Assembly: GCA_965116685.1 (NCBI GenBank)
Contig: OZ220707.1
Location: 186,001-250,000, forward strand
Length of the DNA stretch: 64,000 bases
Source of the DNA: Bin80 sp965116685
GTDB lineage: Bacteria > Bacteroidota > Rhodothermia > Rhodothermales > Bin80
Direction: 5' to 3'
The notes beneath the pieces are model-generated. The model did no database searches and had not been told where the DNA came from. It saw only the letters and a program-made list of their open reading frames with translations. This document shows, piece by piece, positions 1-9,909 of the stretch. Made by a program: the position numbers and the translations under genes. The stretch's first letter is position 1. Each line of letters starts with the position of its first letter.

Positions 1-210
1 GTACACAGGGGATTACAGGAGCGGCCAGTGCTTTCGGCATCGTATGCCGCCAAGAGTGCAGGCATTTCGTTACCGACAGTATATAATGCCCTCAGACACC
101 TTCAAAGCATAGGCATCGTGAAAGAGGTAACTGGAAAGAAGAAGAATCGCATCTTTTCGTATGACGAGTATTTTCGGATTTTGGGTGAGGCCGGTGAATC
201 TGCTGCGTAA
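1..210 (+). CDS. Fic-family-like protein, C-terminal winged-helix end (partial)
   Basis: The reading frame is open from the first base, so the gene starts outside the window and only its last 69 codons are seen. The visible part reads as a winged helix-turn-helix: a helix-turn-helix phrase SLPTVYNALRHLQSIGIVKE followed by a basic wing (TGKKKNRIF) and a terminal helix. This layout, with a TVYNAL recognition helix and an 'EVTGKKKNR' wing, is known at the C-terminus of Fic-domain AMP-transferases (Fic/DOC family). The catalytic HPFxxGNGR motif would lie upstream and cannot be checked. Some other regulator with a terminal wHTH is the alternative. Confidence 0.55.
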   Translation, partial: VHRGLQERPVLSASYAAKSAGISLPTVYNALRHLQSIGIVKEVTGKKKNRIFSYDEYFRILGEAGESAA

Positions 211-842
211 AGAGTTCGGCTTGTGCGTAAGACTAATGTTCTAGGCTTGGCATAACAGGTTTTATCTGAACTTCCCCCCAGGCTACTTGACATTCTCTTT
301 ACAATCTCTGCTCGGTTCCATCTGGTTTCTATCCCAGATCCAGCCAAGTGGTACTCTAGCTCAGTCGATAATAAAGAATATGACTTTTTCTTTATTTATG
401 GCAACTCATAATTAAGTTTCGTAATTATCCTTAGAACCTCGTTGTTTGGCTTTCCCGGTTTCCATGGAGTCATGATCCTGGCTCTGGAGCAGGATTTTGC
501 GCTCAGATCACCGTCACACATCTGGCTTGTAGCGCGTCATCATATGTATCCTTCTAAATCTTTCACTGGGACCAAAGCCATAAACTCTTCAGAACATCTC
601 GCTTGTTGCCTTGCATAATGAAGCTAAAATTTAACGTGGAAAAACTTCCGCATGACTGCTAAGTATCAACGAAAATCAGCAGTGACCCAAACCGCTCTTC
701 GTCCATTCAGAGTATCCGTACGTCTATGATTTGCCCTGCAATAAACGGCAGAGATACAGGAAAAATGGAAAGATTCTTGAACCCGAAGAGTATAACTATT
801 TCGCATAATTCGTGACCATTCCAAACAATTGCCAATTCAAAA
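211..842. other. Intergenic, no gene seen
   Basis: No convincing coding frame on either strand. It contains one AT-rich inverted repeat (AATAAAGAA at 370-378, TTCTTTATT at 388-396, 9-nt loop), which could end the upstream transcript but has no GC-rich stem. The promoter of pruA should lie in the right half; I saw no good TAnnTTTG element there. Confidence 0.5.
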
Positions 843-2480
843 ATGAGCAATAGCAAACCCGTGATCCCCGAAGCGATCAATGAACCCGTTCTGGACTATG
901 CTCCCGGTTCGGCTGAACGTGCATCCCTTCATGCTAAATTGCGTGAACTCAAGCAAAGTGAAATGGAAATCCCGGCATTTATTGACGGGAACGCCGTCCA
1001 TACCGGAGATACCGTAGAAATCAGACCTCCCCACGAATTAAACCACCAGCTTGGCACCGTTCATAAATGTGGGAGCCGTGAAGTCAACCAGGCCATTAAC
1101 TCGGCACTTGAGGCCAGGAAAGAATGGTCAGAAATGGACTTTATAGATCGGGCAGGCATCTTTCTTAAAGCAGCAGAGTTGCTTTCCGGTCCTTGGAGAG
1201 ATACACTCAATGCCTCCACAATGCTTGGGCAAAGCAAGAATGCGTATCAGGCTGAGATTGATGCGGCATGCGAACTCATCGACTTCATTCGATTCAATGT
1301 CGAATATGCATCTGAGATCTATGAAGAGCAGCCCTACTCCGCCCCAGGGGTATGGAATCGCCTGGAATACCGACCTCTTGAAGGATTTGTATTTGCCGTG
1401 ACTCCATTCAACTTTACAGCCATTGCCGGAAACCTGCCCACTGCCCCAGCACTCATGGGAAATACGGTCGTCTGGAAGCCGGCATCCACCTCAGTCTATT
1501 CGGCATACTTCACCTATAAATTACTTGAAGAGGCCGGCTTACCCCCAGGCGTGATCAACATGGTGCCCGGTTCCGGGCCGATGATTGGAGATCCCGTACT
1601 CGCATCTCCAAGCTTTTCTGGACTTCATTTTACCGGTTCAACCGGAACGTTTCAGCATATGTGGCGGACCATTGGGGCCAATATTGCAAACTATGATACC
1701 TATCCCCGTATTGTTGGAGAAACCGGTGGGAAAGATTTTATTATCGCTCATGCATCCGCGGACCCGGATGTGATCGCGACGGCAATCGTGCGTGGAGCAT
1801 TTGAGTATCAAGGACAAAAATGCTCTGCAGCCTCACGCGTCTATTTGCCTAAATCTCGATGGAATGCAACCCGGGAAGCTTTAATCGGGCAATTGGAAGA
1901 GATCAAGATGGGGTCAGTTGAAGATTTTTCGAACTTTGTCAATGCCGTAATTGATAAAAAGTCCTATCAGAATATCTCAAGCTATATTGAGCATGCAAAA
2001 AAATCTGCGGAGGCGACCATCATTGCTGGAGGTCACTATAGCGATGAAGAGGGGTATTTTATTGAGCCGACCGTCATTGTAGTGACGGATCCACATTACC
2101 GGACGATGTGCGAAGAGATTTTCGGACCTGTTGTGACCCTTTATGTCTATGAAGACAGCGCTTTTACAGAAACCCTTGAGCTGATTGATCGGACCTCACC
2201 CTATGCACTCACCGGTGCTATCTTTGCCCGGGACCGACGAGTCATTGTGCAAGCAAGCAACGCACTGCGTAACGCGGCAGGGAATTTTTATATCAATGAC
2301 AAGCCAACCGGGGCAGTCGTAGGGCAACAGCCATTCGGTGGAGCACGGGCATCCGGCACCAACGATAAAGCAGGTGCACCTCAAAATCTGATGCGCTGGG
2401 TTTCGGTTCGTACCATCAAAGAGACCTTCAATCCCCCAACCCACTTTGGATACCCATTCAATCAACCAGACAATTCATGA
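843..2480 (+). CDS. pruA: L-glutamate gamma-semialdehyde dehydrogenase (1-pyrroline-5-carboxylate dehydrogenase)
   Basis: Oxidises glutamate semialdehyde/pyrroline-5-carboxylate to glutamate with NAD+, the second step of proline breakdown; cytosolic. The 545 aa length fits the stand-alone PruA family. Visible aldehyde dehydrogenase hallmarks: the cofactor region TPFNFTAIAGNLPTAPAL and VVWKPA, the FTGST turn, the general-base glutamate in GETGGKDF (near residue 291), and the catalytic cysteine in GQKCSAASR (Cys327). The C-terminus has the family phrase QQPFGGARASGTNDKAG. The start at 843 follows an AT-rich leader with no strong ribosome site, which is usual in this phylum. The stop overlaps the next start (ATGA), so the two genes are probably translated together. 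Confidence 0.93.
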   Translation: MSNSKPVIPEAINEPVLDYAPGSAERASLHAKLRELKQSEMEIPAFIDGNAVHTGDTVEIRPPHELNHQLGTVHKCGSREVNQAINSALEARKEWSEMDFIDRAGIFLKAAELLSGPWRDTLNASTMLGQSKNAYQAEIDAACELIDFIRFNVEYASEIYEEQPYSAPGVWNRLEYRPLEGFVFAVTPFNFTAIAGNLPTAPALMGNTVVWKPASTSVYSAYFTYKLLEEAGLPPGVINMVPGSGPMIGDPVLASPSFSGLHFTGSTGTFQHMWRTIGANIANYDTYPRIVGETGGKDFIIAHASADPDVIATAIVRGAFEYQGQKCSAASRVYLPKSRWNATREALIGQLEEIKMGSVEDFSNFVNAVIDKKSYQNISSYIEHAKKSAEATIIAGGHYSDEEGYFIEPTVIVVTDPHYRTMCEEIFGPVVTLYVYEDSAFTETLELIDRTSPYALTGAIFARDRRVIVQASNALRNAAGNFYINDKPTGAVVGQQPFGGARASGTNDKAGAPQNLMRWVSVRTIKETFNPPTHFGYPFNQPDNS

Positions 2481-3502
2481 GCATAGGCGAGGATCGTCCC
2501 ATTCGAGTTGTTCAGTATGGATTAGGACCCATCGGCCAGGGAGTTGCTAAACTAATCTTGGAAAAAGCAAAGACGGGTCGATTGGAGTTGGTAGGTGCCA
2601 TTGACATTGATCCCCAGAAAATAAACAAGACCCTGGGATCACTGGTCAATGCTTCCTCTGATGTGATCATATCACCAGATGCAGAAGAAGTCCTAACTGA
2701 AACCCAACCCGATGTTGTTGTTCACACCACGAGTTCATTTATGCCTCAGGTGGAGCAGCAACTGCTTCAATGCATTCGACATGGTGCATCGGTCGTTTCC
2801 AGTACTGAAGAACTCTCCTACCCCTTTGCCAGACATCCAGAAATCACCCAAAAGTTGGACGCTCTTGCCAAAGAGTATGCCGTCGCTGTTCTTGGTACCG
2901 GCGTGAATCCCGGCTATGCCATGGATGTACTTGCCCTCGTAGCAACCGGTGTTTGTACTCGTGTCCGTTCTGTGGCTGTCAACCGGCGTGTAGATGCAGG
3001 CCTAAGGCGTCGACCTCTTCAGAATAAAGTCGGGGCTGGAATCACAGTCGACGAATTTCGGGAGCGCCAGGAAAAAGGTAGCTTCGGACATATTGGTCTG
3101 GTCGAATCCCTGCGGTTGGTGATGCATGGCCTTGGTTGGCCAATTGAAATATTTAAGGAAAAACTCGACCCGGTGATTGCTGAGAGAGAAGTCGAAACCC
3201 CCTACCTGACCGTGCAACCTGGCAGAGTCGCAGGAATTAAGCATACCGCTCAGGCATTCAGAAATGGCAACATCGCTGTATCGTTGGACTTGCGCATGTA
3301 TGTGGGGGCGGATCAGCCGGAGGATCGGGTCATCGTAGATGGCGATCCCCCTATTAATCTGGTGATGGATGGAGGTATTTTTGGAGATACGGGAACGGTT
3401 GCATCTTTGGTCAACGCAATCCCCCAGGTACTCAACGCCTCGCCAGGGCTGCGGACCGTGACAGACCTCCCCGTCCCCAGATGCTTTTTACCGGAAATGT
3501 AG
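2477..3502 (+). CDS. NAD(P)-binding dehydrogenase, DapB-N-like (diaminopentanoate dehydrogenase-like)
   Basis: 341 aa. An N-terminal Rossmann fold is clear (VVQYGLGPIGQGVAKLILEK near residues 11-30), followed by IDIDPQKINKTLG and VVHTTSSF, the pattern of the dihydrodipicolinate-reductase N-terminal family. The rest (GTGVNPGYAMDVLALVATGV) resembles 2,4-diaminopentanoate dehydrogenase-type proteins rather than true DapB, which is shorter and has a different C-terminal domain. The start overlaps the pruA stop by 4 nt, so it likely acts in the same amino-acid catabolic unit. The true substrate is not readable from the sequence. It converges with the HD gene 26 nt downstream. Confidence 0.7.
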   Translation: MSIGEDRPIRVVQYGLGPIGQGVAKLILEKAKTGRLELVGAIDIDPQKINKTLGSLVNASSDVIISPDAEEVLTETQPDVVVHTTSSFMPQVEQQLLQCIRHGASVVSSTEELSYPFARHPEITQKLDALAKEYAVAVLGTGVNPGYAMDVLALVATGVCTRVRSVAVNRRVDAGLRRRPLQNKVGAGITVDEFRERQEKGSFGHIGLVESLRLVMHGLGWPIEIFKEKLDPVIAEREVETPYLTVQPGRVAGIKHTAQAFRNGNIAVSLDLRMYVGADQPEDRVIVDGDPPINLVMDGGIFGDTGTVASLVNAIPQVLNASPGLRTVTDLPVPRCFLPEM

Positions 3503-3528
3503 CTTGATCAGGACCGCGAAAAGCTCGG

Positions 3529-5856
3529 CTACGAGTTGATTATTTCAGGGTAGCTGACACGCACATGGTAAATGGCGATAAGCTGATCTTGTAACACTTT
3601 CTTGATGCGAGGGATGTCCCGAAACGTCAAGCCAGTCTCATCCAATTGGCCACTAGCGACCTTATGAGTGATTAAGCTGTCCACCAATTCCTGAATTTTT
3701 TCAGCAGTTACATCCTTCATCGTTCGGCTCGCAGCCTCTACAGTATCGGTTAACATCAGGATACCGGCTTCCTTTGTGCGTGGCCGTGGCCCCGGGTACA
3801 TAAACACCGACTCCTCTAAGGCAGTGCCACTGGCTTTGCTCTGCTCAACCGCTCTCTGGAAAAAATATTCTGTCCGCGTAGTTCCGTGATGCGAAGCAAT
3901 CAGATGTAATACTTTAGAGGGCAAGCGATAGCGTTCCCCCAGTCCAACACCTTTGGTCACATGGCTGATAATAATTTGAGCACTTTCTTCCGGTGGTAAA
4001 TCATCATGGGGATTCGTTCCGCCTGCCTGATTTTCAATGAAGTATTGCGGAGAAGAAAGCTTCCCTATATCATGATAGAGTGCGCCAACTCGTGTGAGGA
4101 GTGTATTTGCCCCCACTGCATCTGCTACGGATCCCGCAAGGCTGGAGACTTGAATGGAGTGATTGAGCGTACCAGGAGCCCGCTGCATCAACTCCCTAAG
4201 CAGAGGATGATTCGTGTCCGAGAGTTCCAATAGACGCAAGTCAGTCGTAATATCAAATACCCGCTCGAGTACCCAAACGAAAGGGTAGGCCGTAACCAGC
4301 AAGAATGAACCAATCCCCGCGAACAATAAATACTCCCCAATGGACGACCAGGCAATCCCCTCGTAGAGCCAGACCGTAGCAAAAGCAAGTGCATACCCCC
4401 CAAATGCATAAGTAGCTGTGAGGAAAAGCTGCCCCCGATTACGCAAGCTCCTGGCGCTGAAGGTCGCAAACACTCCCCCGACCAGTGTCGCCCAGGTGTA
4501 CGTAAAATCCGAATGCAATAAAAACCCTCCGACGATCGCGAGGGCGAGCGTACCCAAAAGTGCTAGGCGTGAATCAAAAATCACGGTTAACAGCACGGAT
4601 ACAATGACCACCGGAACTGCGTACATGAATTCCATCGGTGCAAGCCGAATCACTGCAGCAAATGCGATCACAGTACCGGCATAGAGCAAAGAAAGGAGAA
4701 CCATGGACTTATTGCTGGAGTAGACCATCGGCCGGGCATTTCTCAGGAAGAGTGCAAAAATCCCGATCATTGTTAATGCCAACAATATCTGCCCAAGGAA
4801 CTGTAATCGCTCCTGACGTTCCGGTAATTCGCTACTGCGCTCCCGTTCCAGGGAATCCAGTTTTTGTTTGATCTCTGGGGTGATGAGCTCCCCATTGCGT
4901 ACAATTTCTTCTCCTTCTGCAACCATGCCACGCACAGGGAAAATTTGAGACTCCGCTTCGGATCTTCTTAATTCCGTTGGGATGGATTGATAGATCAGTG
5001 AAGGGGTAAAGACGGATTCAATGAATTGAGCAATTGCGGTAGGAGGGAACAGGGAATTTTCGTGAAGTACCGTTTCTTCAAGCCATACTTGAATGCGTTC
5101 ACGAGCTGCATTTTGCCCCACTACCTCGGTTGCAAGTCTTCGGTCAAACGTCTGTTCGAGCGTGTCCCGTACAGTCAGGTGGGATGTGCGAATGGAGTCT
5201 ATCTGGACATCCAGAACTCCTTGAAGCTGCAACCGCTGACTCCGGCTCGCAATTGCGTTCAAGATTCGCTCAAAAAGAGGTGGGCTTGTTGGTGCCAACC
5301 TAGTCGCCGTTGGGATATCCGGGCTGCGTAGCGCATAATCCCATCCCAATAGTCGCCATACCGAATCACTAAGCCGAATGGGGACCTGAAGACGTAATTC
5401 CATGAACTGGAGAGAATCTTCAATCGTGCTCTCCGATAAGCTCACCAATGCCAGATCGCTTCCAGCTGCTATCGTATCCCTCCTCGCTCCCACCAAATAA
5501 TCTGTATACGCGTCAAAAGCAGTATCCAGTAATGCTGAAATCGAATCAACAGCCATGCGTGTTTGCTGCCTGGCATCCGGATAGGTATAAAATATCGGTT
5601 CGACCGAATCCCGTACACGCTGCCTCTCCGCCTGCAATGAGTCAGTAGACTTATAGAGGGGAAATTCAGACTCGGCGATCAATGTTTCTTTCTGCCATCG
5701 ATCCCCTACCGAAAAGGAGGCCTCGGATCGAATGCCCTGCTTAAAGGCCAATGTGGTCAAGACAACCAGTACCACGAACATGCCAAACTTTATACTGATC
5801 AGCTTTCGGAGCCCCAAGAGGAACTGCCGAATATGGATTTTCTGTGACACGCTCAT
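3529..5856 (-). CDS. 7TM-HD phosphohydrolase (PgpH-like, HDIG domain)
   Basis: 775 aa membrane protein. Residues about 25-45 form an anchor, about 50-345 the extracytoplasmic 7TMR-HDED-type domain, about 350-530 a run of hydrophobic segments (7TM), and the C-terminal third a cytoplasmic HD domain with YHDIGK (His595, Asp596), SPQYFIENQ and a downstream IASHHGTTRTEYF. In PgpH proteins this domain hydrolyses cyclic di-AMP; I infer the same nucleotide class here. The start codon overlaps the symporter stop by 4 nt (ATGA), placing it last in an operon with two transporters, which suggests a link between second messenger control and solute uptake. Confidence 0.85.
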   Translation of the reverse strand: MSVSQKIHIRQFLLGLRKLISIKFGMFVVLVVLTTLAFKQGIRSEASFSVGDRWQKETLIAESEFPLYKSTDSLQAERQRVRDSVEPIFYTYPDARQQTRMAVDSISALLDTAFDAYTDYLVGARRDTIAAGSDLALVSLSESTIEDSLQFMELRLQVPIRLSDSVWRLLGWDYALRSPDIPTATRLAPTSPPLFERILNAIASRSQRLQLQGVLDVQIDSIRTSHLTVRDTLEQTFDRRLATEVVGQNAARERIQVWLEETVLHENSLFPPTAIAQFIESVFTPSLIYQSIPTELRRSEAESQIFPVRGMVAEGEEIVRNGELITPEIKQKLDSLERERSSELPERQERLQFLGQILLALTMIGIFALFLRNARPMVYSSNKSMVLLSLLYAGTVIAFAAVIRLAPMEFMYAVPVVIVSVLLTVIFDSRLALLGTLALAIVGGFLLHSDFTYTWATLVGGVFATFSARSLRNRGQLFLTATYAFGGYALAFATVWLYEGIAWSSIGEYLLFAGIGSFLLVTAYPFVWVLERVFDITTDLRLLELSDTNHPLLRELMQRAPGTLNHSIQVSSLAGSVADAVGANTLLTRVGALYHDIGKLSSPQYFIENQAGGTNPHDDLPPEESAQIIISHVTKGVGLGERYRLPSKVLHLIASHHGTTRTEYFFQRAVEQSKASGTALEESVFMYPGPRPRTKEAGILMLTDTVEAASRTMKDVTAEKIQELVDSLITHKVASGQLDETGLTFRDIPRIKKVLQDQLIAIYHVRVSYPEIINS

Positions 5857-7418
5857 GACGGCCCGTCATTTGTGAATCGATGGCGAAGCGAAAGCAGTAA
5901 CCCTACAAATATGCACAACGCGCTCCCAATCAGTGTGTACCACGGCCAGGCGATTTGGTGCAGATCTGAGGCCTCAATCATTGAATCTGTTGGGTTGAGA
6001 ACAAAGATCCACCCCCCTTCCGGGCTGTGCCATACCCCGAAAATAACCAGCACCATGGTCACAATCGTAAGAGAAAATGCAATCACAGCATCCCATTCCC
6101 GCGCCTGTTTGACCATCATTCCAAGAAGGAATCCCCCCAGAAGCCCCCCATAGGTGAATGAAGCAATGGCAAGACCAAGTTCAACAACCGGATTCTCGGT
6201 GTTCTCAAACAGACTTGCGAATACAATAAACAAGCCGGCCCAAAACAGAGTCAAGGCCCTTGAGAACAATAATCTTCGAGCTTCACTGATTGTATGCTTA
6301 ACTGATCGTTCCACCAGATCCAGCATGGACGACGAAGCCAGTGAATTCAGTGAAGAGGACAGCGTACTCATCGCTGCAGCTAAAATTCCAGCCAGAAGCA
6401 ACCCCGATATCCCCATAGGCAACCCTTCAATGATATAACGTGGAAACACCTCATCCCCACGACTTAACCCCAATTCCTGGGGACTTACCCCGCCGTAATG
6501 AATCCAGAGCAACACACCGATAATCAGGAAAAGTGCAAACTGCAAGGCAACTAAAACGGCGCTGCCGACCAATGCCCGCTGGCTGTCCTTCAGGTTTCTG
6601 CAGGTGAGTAGGCGTTGAACGATGAGCTGATCTGTACCATGGGAAGCCATCGAAAATACACCTCCCCCAATGATGGCGGTCAACGCAATGTATGGCTGGG
6701 TAATCAAGTCGGTGAACGAGCCTCCCAGTCCCAGATCAATGAACGTGAATTTACCCTCCTGTGCAGCCATCTGAACCCAGTTTTCCGGCAACCCATTGAT
6801 CAGGAGAATCGCACAGAGGGCCCCTCCGAAAAGATAAAGTGCCATCTGTACCACATCAATCCAGATCACGGCCCGAATGCCCCCGACCATCGTATAAATG
6901 GCTGTGATGACACCAAGTAAGAGAATAATCTGACCATAGGAAATCGGCGATCCCATAAAGCTCATTCCAGCAGAATCCGCAATCACCTTGATCGGGATGG
7001 CCGTTGCAAACAACCGCACGCCATCTGCCAATAGCCTCGTAACCATGAAGGTGATCGATGCCGTTGAGCGCATACGGTCCCCAAAACGCTTACCCAGGTA
7101 GGCGTAGGCCGTATTCATTTCTCCCTTAAAATAACGCGGAAGGAAAAGCAGACTAACCGCAATACGTCCGACAAGGTATCCTCCTGTGAGTTGAAGGAAC
7201 GTCATCGTCCCTCCATAGGCAACAGCAGGAACCCCAATGATGGTTAATGTACTGGTTTCAGTTGCTACGACTGAAAAACAGACTGCCCACCAGGGAAGGT
7301 CTCGCCCTCCCAGAAAGTAGTCATCCGTTGAGCGCTGGCGCCCACCCAGCCGGATGCCTAGAATCGCGATACCTACCAGGTAGACGATAATTACAATAAA
7401 GTCGAATATCGAAAGCAT
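5853..7418 (-). CDS. Sodium:solute symporter (SSS family)
   Basis: 521 aa with about 13 hydrophobic segments. Family marks: N-terminal GRQRSTDDYFLGGRDLPWW, TETSTLTIIG, the sodium-site helix with AAAMSTLSSSLNSLASSSMLD (near residues 345-365), and VGGIRAVIWIDVVQ. These match SSS transporters of the sodium/sugar or sialic acid branch; the exact substrate cannot be read. It starts 6 nt after the MFS stop and overlaps the HD gene, so the three genes form one transcription unit. Confidence 0.88.
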   Translation of the reverse strand: MLSIFDFIVIIVYLVGIAILGIRLGGRQRSTDDYFLGGRDLPWWAVCFSVVATETSTLTIIGVPAVAYGGTMTFLQLTGGYLVGRIAVSLLFLPRYFKGEMNTAYAYLGKRFGDRMRSTASITFMVTRLLADGVRLFATAIPIKVIADSAGMSFMGSPISYGQIILLLGVITAIYTMVGGIRAVIWIDVVQMALYLFGGALCAILLINGLPENWVQMAAQEGKFTFIDLGLGGSFTDLITQPYIALTAIIGGGVFSMASHGTDQLIVQRLLTCRNLKDSQRALVGSAVLVALQFALFLIIGVLLWIHYGGVSPQELGLSRGDEVFPRYIIEGLPMGISGLLLAGILAAAMSTLSSSLNSLASSSMLDLVERSVKHTISEARRLLFSRALTLFWAGLFIVFASLFENTENPVVELGLAIASFTYGGLLGGFLLGMMVKQAREWDAVIAFSLTIVTMVLVIFGVWHSPEGGWIFVLNPTDSMIEASDLHQIAWPWYTLIGSALCIFVGLLLSLRHRFTNDGPS

Positions 7419-7424
7419 CCAGGG

Positions 7425-8783
7425 TTACTTGATTCCCAACTTCTTACTCATTTCTTCGAGTGGAACTCCTTTCGTCTCCGGCATCACAAAAATGACCCAC
7501 AGCAGTTGCCCGATCATGCATAGCGCATAAAACGCGAAAATATTTGCACCAGATATTTCGGCAATCATCGGGAACGTCAGAGAAATGATTGCGGCCATAA
7601 TCCAGTGTACAAAGCTGCCGAGACTTTGTCCGCGAGCCCGGATGCTGTTGGGGAAAATTTCACCAATGAATACCCAGATTACTGCACCCTGTCCGAATGC
7701 ATGCGAAGCAATAAATACAATGAGACTTGCCAGTACGACAGGACCTGTTGTGTCGGTATAGAAGGCAACGGCAGTCGCCCCTAGGCTCACGATATACCCA
7801 ATGGACCCCACGAACATGAGCTTTTTGCGTCCAAGCTTATCAATGACCATAAGAGCAGCAGCAGTCATAATCAGATTGACCCCACCAATGATCACGGATT
7901 GTAAGAGTGCGGACGTACCGGATGCCCCAGCCATTTCAAAGATCCGGCGAGTATAGTAGATGAGCGCATTGATTCCAGAAAGCTGGTTGAATGCAGCAAT
8001 GGCTACCGCAAGTAGAATTGGCTTGAGGTACTTACGCTGGAAGAATTTTTCAGTCAGATGATCACGTGCTTCTACGAGCGATGAGCGGATCGCATTGAGT
8101 TCTTTTGTAACATCAAACCCGCTTCCCCCTATATCCTGTAGTACGCTTTCCGCTTCATCATCGCGCCCCTGTGCCACAAGCCATCTCGGACTCCTGGGGT
8201 TTGTGAAGAGCAGCGTCGTGAAGACGAGTGCAGGAATGGCTTCGACACCAAACATCCAGCGCCATTCAACAGCACCCAACTCAAACGATGCAATAATATA
8301 ATTGGACAGATATGCAACCAGAATCCCCAGTACGATATTGAGTTGCACCATTGCGACGAGTCGCCCACGCATCCGGGCTGGAGCAATTTCGGCTACATAC
8401 ATGGGGGCAACTACCGATGCCCCGCCAACGCCCAATCCTCCGATCAGGCGAAAGAGTGTAAACGATTCCGCATTCCACGCGACCGCACTCCCGAGTGCCG
8501 ACATAAAGTAGAGAAGCCCCATGAGCATCAACATTGGGCGGCGTCCATAACGGTCAGCAGGTTTTGCAAAGATCAGGGATCCGATAATCGTTCCCAGCAA
8601 TGCACTGGCGACCAGTGCACCGTGCCAAAAGGCAGGGGTACCAAAAATAGAACTTAGATCTTGGTAGGTCGGATCGTACAAACTCCGAAGAGTTCCCTCC
8701 GCCCCTGAGATTACGGCTGTATCAAATCCAAACAATAAGCCGCCGAGTGCAGCAACAACGGAGGCCCAAATCACACGAGTCAT
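7425..8783 (-). CDS. MFS sugar transporter (sugar porter family, XylE/GLUT-like)
   Basis: Twelve-helix sugar:proton symporter or facilitator in the inner membrane. Diagnostic sugar-porter motifs are visible: GGLLFGFDTAVISG in helix 1, DRYGRRPMLM after helix 2, RMRGR in the 4-5 region, the central NPRSPRWLVAQGR, NQLSGINALIYY in helix 7, DKLGRKKLM between helices 8 and 9, and the terminal MPETKGVPLEEM. I chose ATG 8783 because the protein then begins MTRVIWASVVAALGG like its family and an AAGG lies about 10 nt upstream; the in-frame extension to 8840 adds 19 unlikely residues. First gene of a three-gene minus-strand operon. Confidence 0.9.
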   Translation of the reverse strand: MTRVIWASVVAALGGLLFGFDTAVISGAEGTLRSLYDPTYQDLSSIFGTPAFWHGALVASALLGTIIGSLIFAKPADRYGRRPMLMLMGLLYFMSALGSAVAWNAESFTLFRLIGGLGVGGASVVAPMYVAEIAPARMRGRLVAMVQLNIVLGILVAYLSNYIIASFELGAVEWRWMFGVEAIPALVFTTLLFTNPRSPRWLVAQGRDDEAESVLQDIGGSGFDVTKELNAIRSSLVEARDHLTEKFFQRKYLKPILLAVAIAAFNQLSGINALIYYTRRIFEMAGASGTSALLQSVIIGGVNLIMTAAALMVIDKLGRKKLMFVGSIGYIVSLGATAVAFYTDTTGPVVLASLIVFIASHAFGQGAVIWVFIGEIFPNSIRARGQSLGSFVHWIMAAIISLTFPMIAEISGANIFAFYALCMIGQLLWVIFVMPETKGVPLEEMSKKLGIK

Positions 8784-9449
8784 AGGGTTAACCTTTTTAT
8801 GAATTTTCCCCAAATTGCGGTAATCCAAGCAGAATACCAAATTAAATGCTCAGAAAGGTAAAACTGGCCGCGAACAGAGTGGGCATGTGGTGAGGAAAGA
8901 GTCTTCGTTTTACATCAAGAAAATGGAGAATCTTACTACTCCAGCCCCGTCATATATTTCTGAATGGATTACACCAAAAGACTTCATCACATATAATAAA
9001 ACTGACACTAAGAAATGGACATATGTTTCGTGGGTTTTCCGGATGGGTTACCCTGCAAGGTGCAGCGAAGGCCTTGGGGATTGCTGCCATCGCAGTCACG
9101 ATGTAAAAAATCGCTTCTTCGACCCGATTTCCCGTCCTGGAGACACTGATGTCCAGCCTGCCCGTCAATATGTGGGGTTTTACTTCTAGATGATTCCAGC
9201 GCTGATTGTAAATGCAGTCAACCCGTGATATATGGATTAACCGAACGAGTCCAGTAAAACATATGTTAGACGCGGAGATACCGTATTGGTTATATGTTAT
9301 GGGGGCTGGCCATGTTCTATAGGTAAGCTCACTTGCGTTTCATCTCTTCATTGGTGGGCCCATTTGGCGATAAACACAAATAGGATGATCATTTCGTGCA
9401 TTATCGCCTGCCTTACCGTATATTTCTGTCCCGGATCATTGGCATATTG
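8784..9449. other. Intergenic, divergent promoter region, no gene seen
   Basis: About 670 bases between the divergent MFS operon and the lipoprotein gene. Short open frames occur but none has a protein-like composition. Promoters for both directions must be here, but no clear TAnnTTTG pair was found. Confidence 0.4.
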
Positions 9450-9908
9450 ATGAGATATTACCCTGTTCTGATTATACTTCTAGCAGTGCTGCTCTGGGGC
9501 TGTATAACGACTCCCCTCGGAGTAACGGTCACCTCTCGGGCTCCCAGGGACTCAACATCTTCCGGACCTGTTCAGGTGAAACGAGCATGGGTTTTTGTGG
9601 ATGGCTCTCAGACGGGAACCACACCCGCTACCGTTCGCATCCGACGCAGCTATGAAATCACAAACGTTTCTCTGCGTGTAGGACAGGATTTTGATGAGGT
9701 TCGTCGATATGAATTGGAAAGAAGTGTAACCTCCAACCGGATCATGCAGGACTATACGTTTCAGGGAATCAATGATGGTGGGTTCCTCACCTTCAACTCC
9801 AAAGAATTATCGCGTGACAATAAAGGGAGGTTGGTTGTCCCCTACTATGAAGGTCCCGTTCAAATCCTTGATCATGAATACGATTTAGTGTTGATTGTGA
9901 CCCAGTAG
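9450..9908 (+). CDS. Small lipoprotein with PEGA-like segment
   Basis: With ATG 9450 the protein has a short, strongly hydrophobic signal peptide ending in a lipobox (LLWGC), so it should be lipidated and anchored to a membrane. An in-frame start at 9396 would add 18 residues before the signal and is less likely. The mature part contains VKRAWVFVDGSQTGTTPATV, which resembles a PEGA surface repeat ('vyvDG...GtTPatv'). No enzyme motif. It ends 1 nt before the creatininase GTG and may be co-transcribed with it. Function unknown. Confidence 0.6.
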   Translation: MRYYPVLIILLAVLLWGCITTPLGVTVTSRAPRDSTSSGPVQVKRAWVFVDGSQTGTTPATVRIRRSYEITNVSLRVGQDFDEVRRYELERSVTSNRIMQDYTFQGINDGGFLTFNSKELSRDNKGRLVVPYYEGPVQILDHEYDLVLIVTQ

Positions 9909-9909
9909 C

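Noticed and set aside
370..396. AT-rich inverted repeat as a terminator
   Set aside because: No GC-rich stem or clear T run; listed only as part of the intergenic note.
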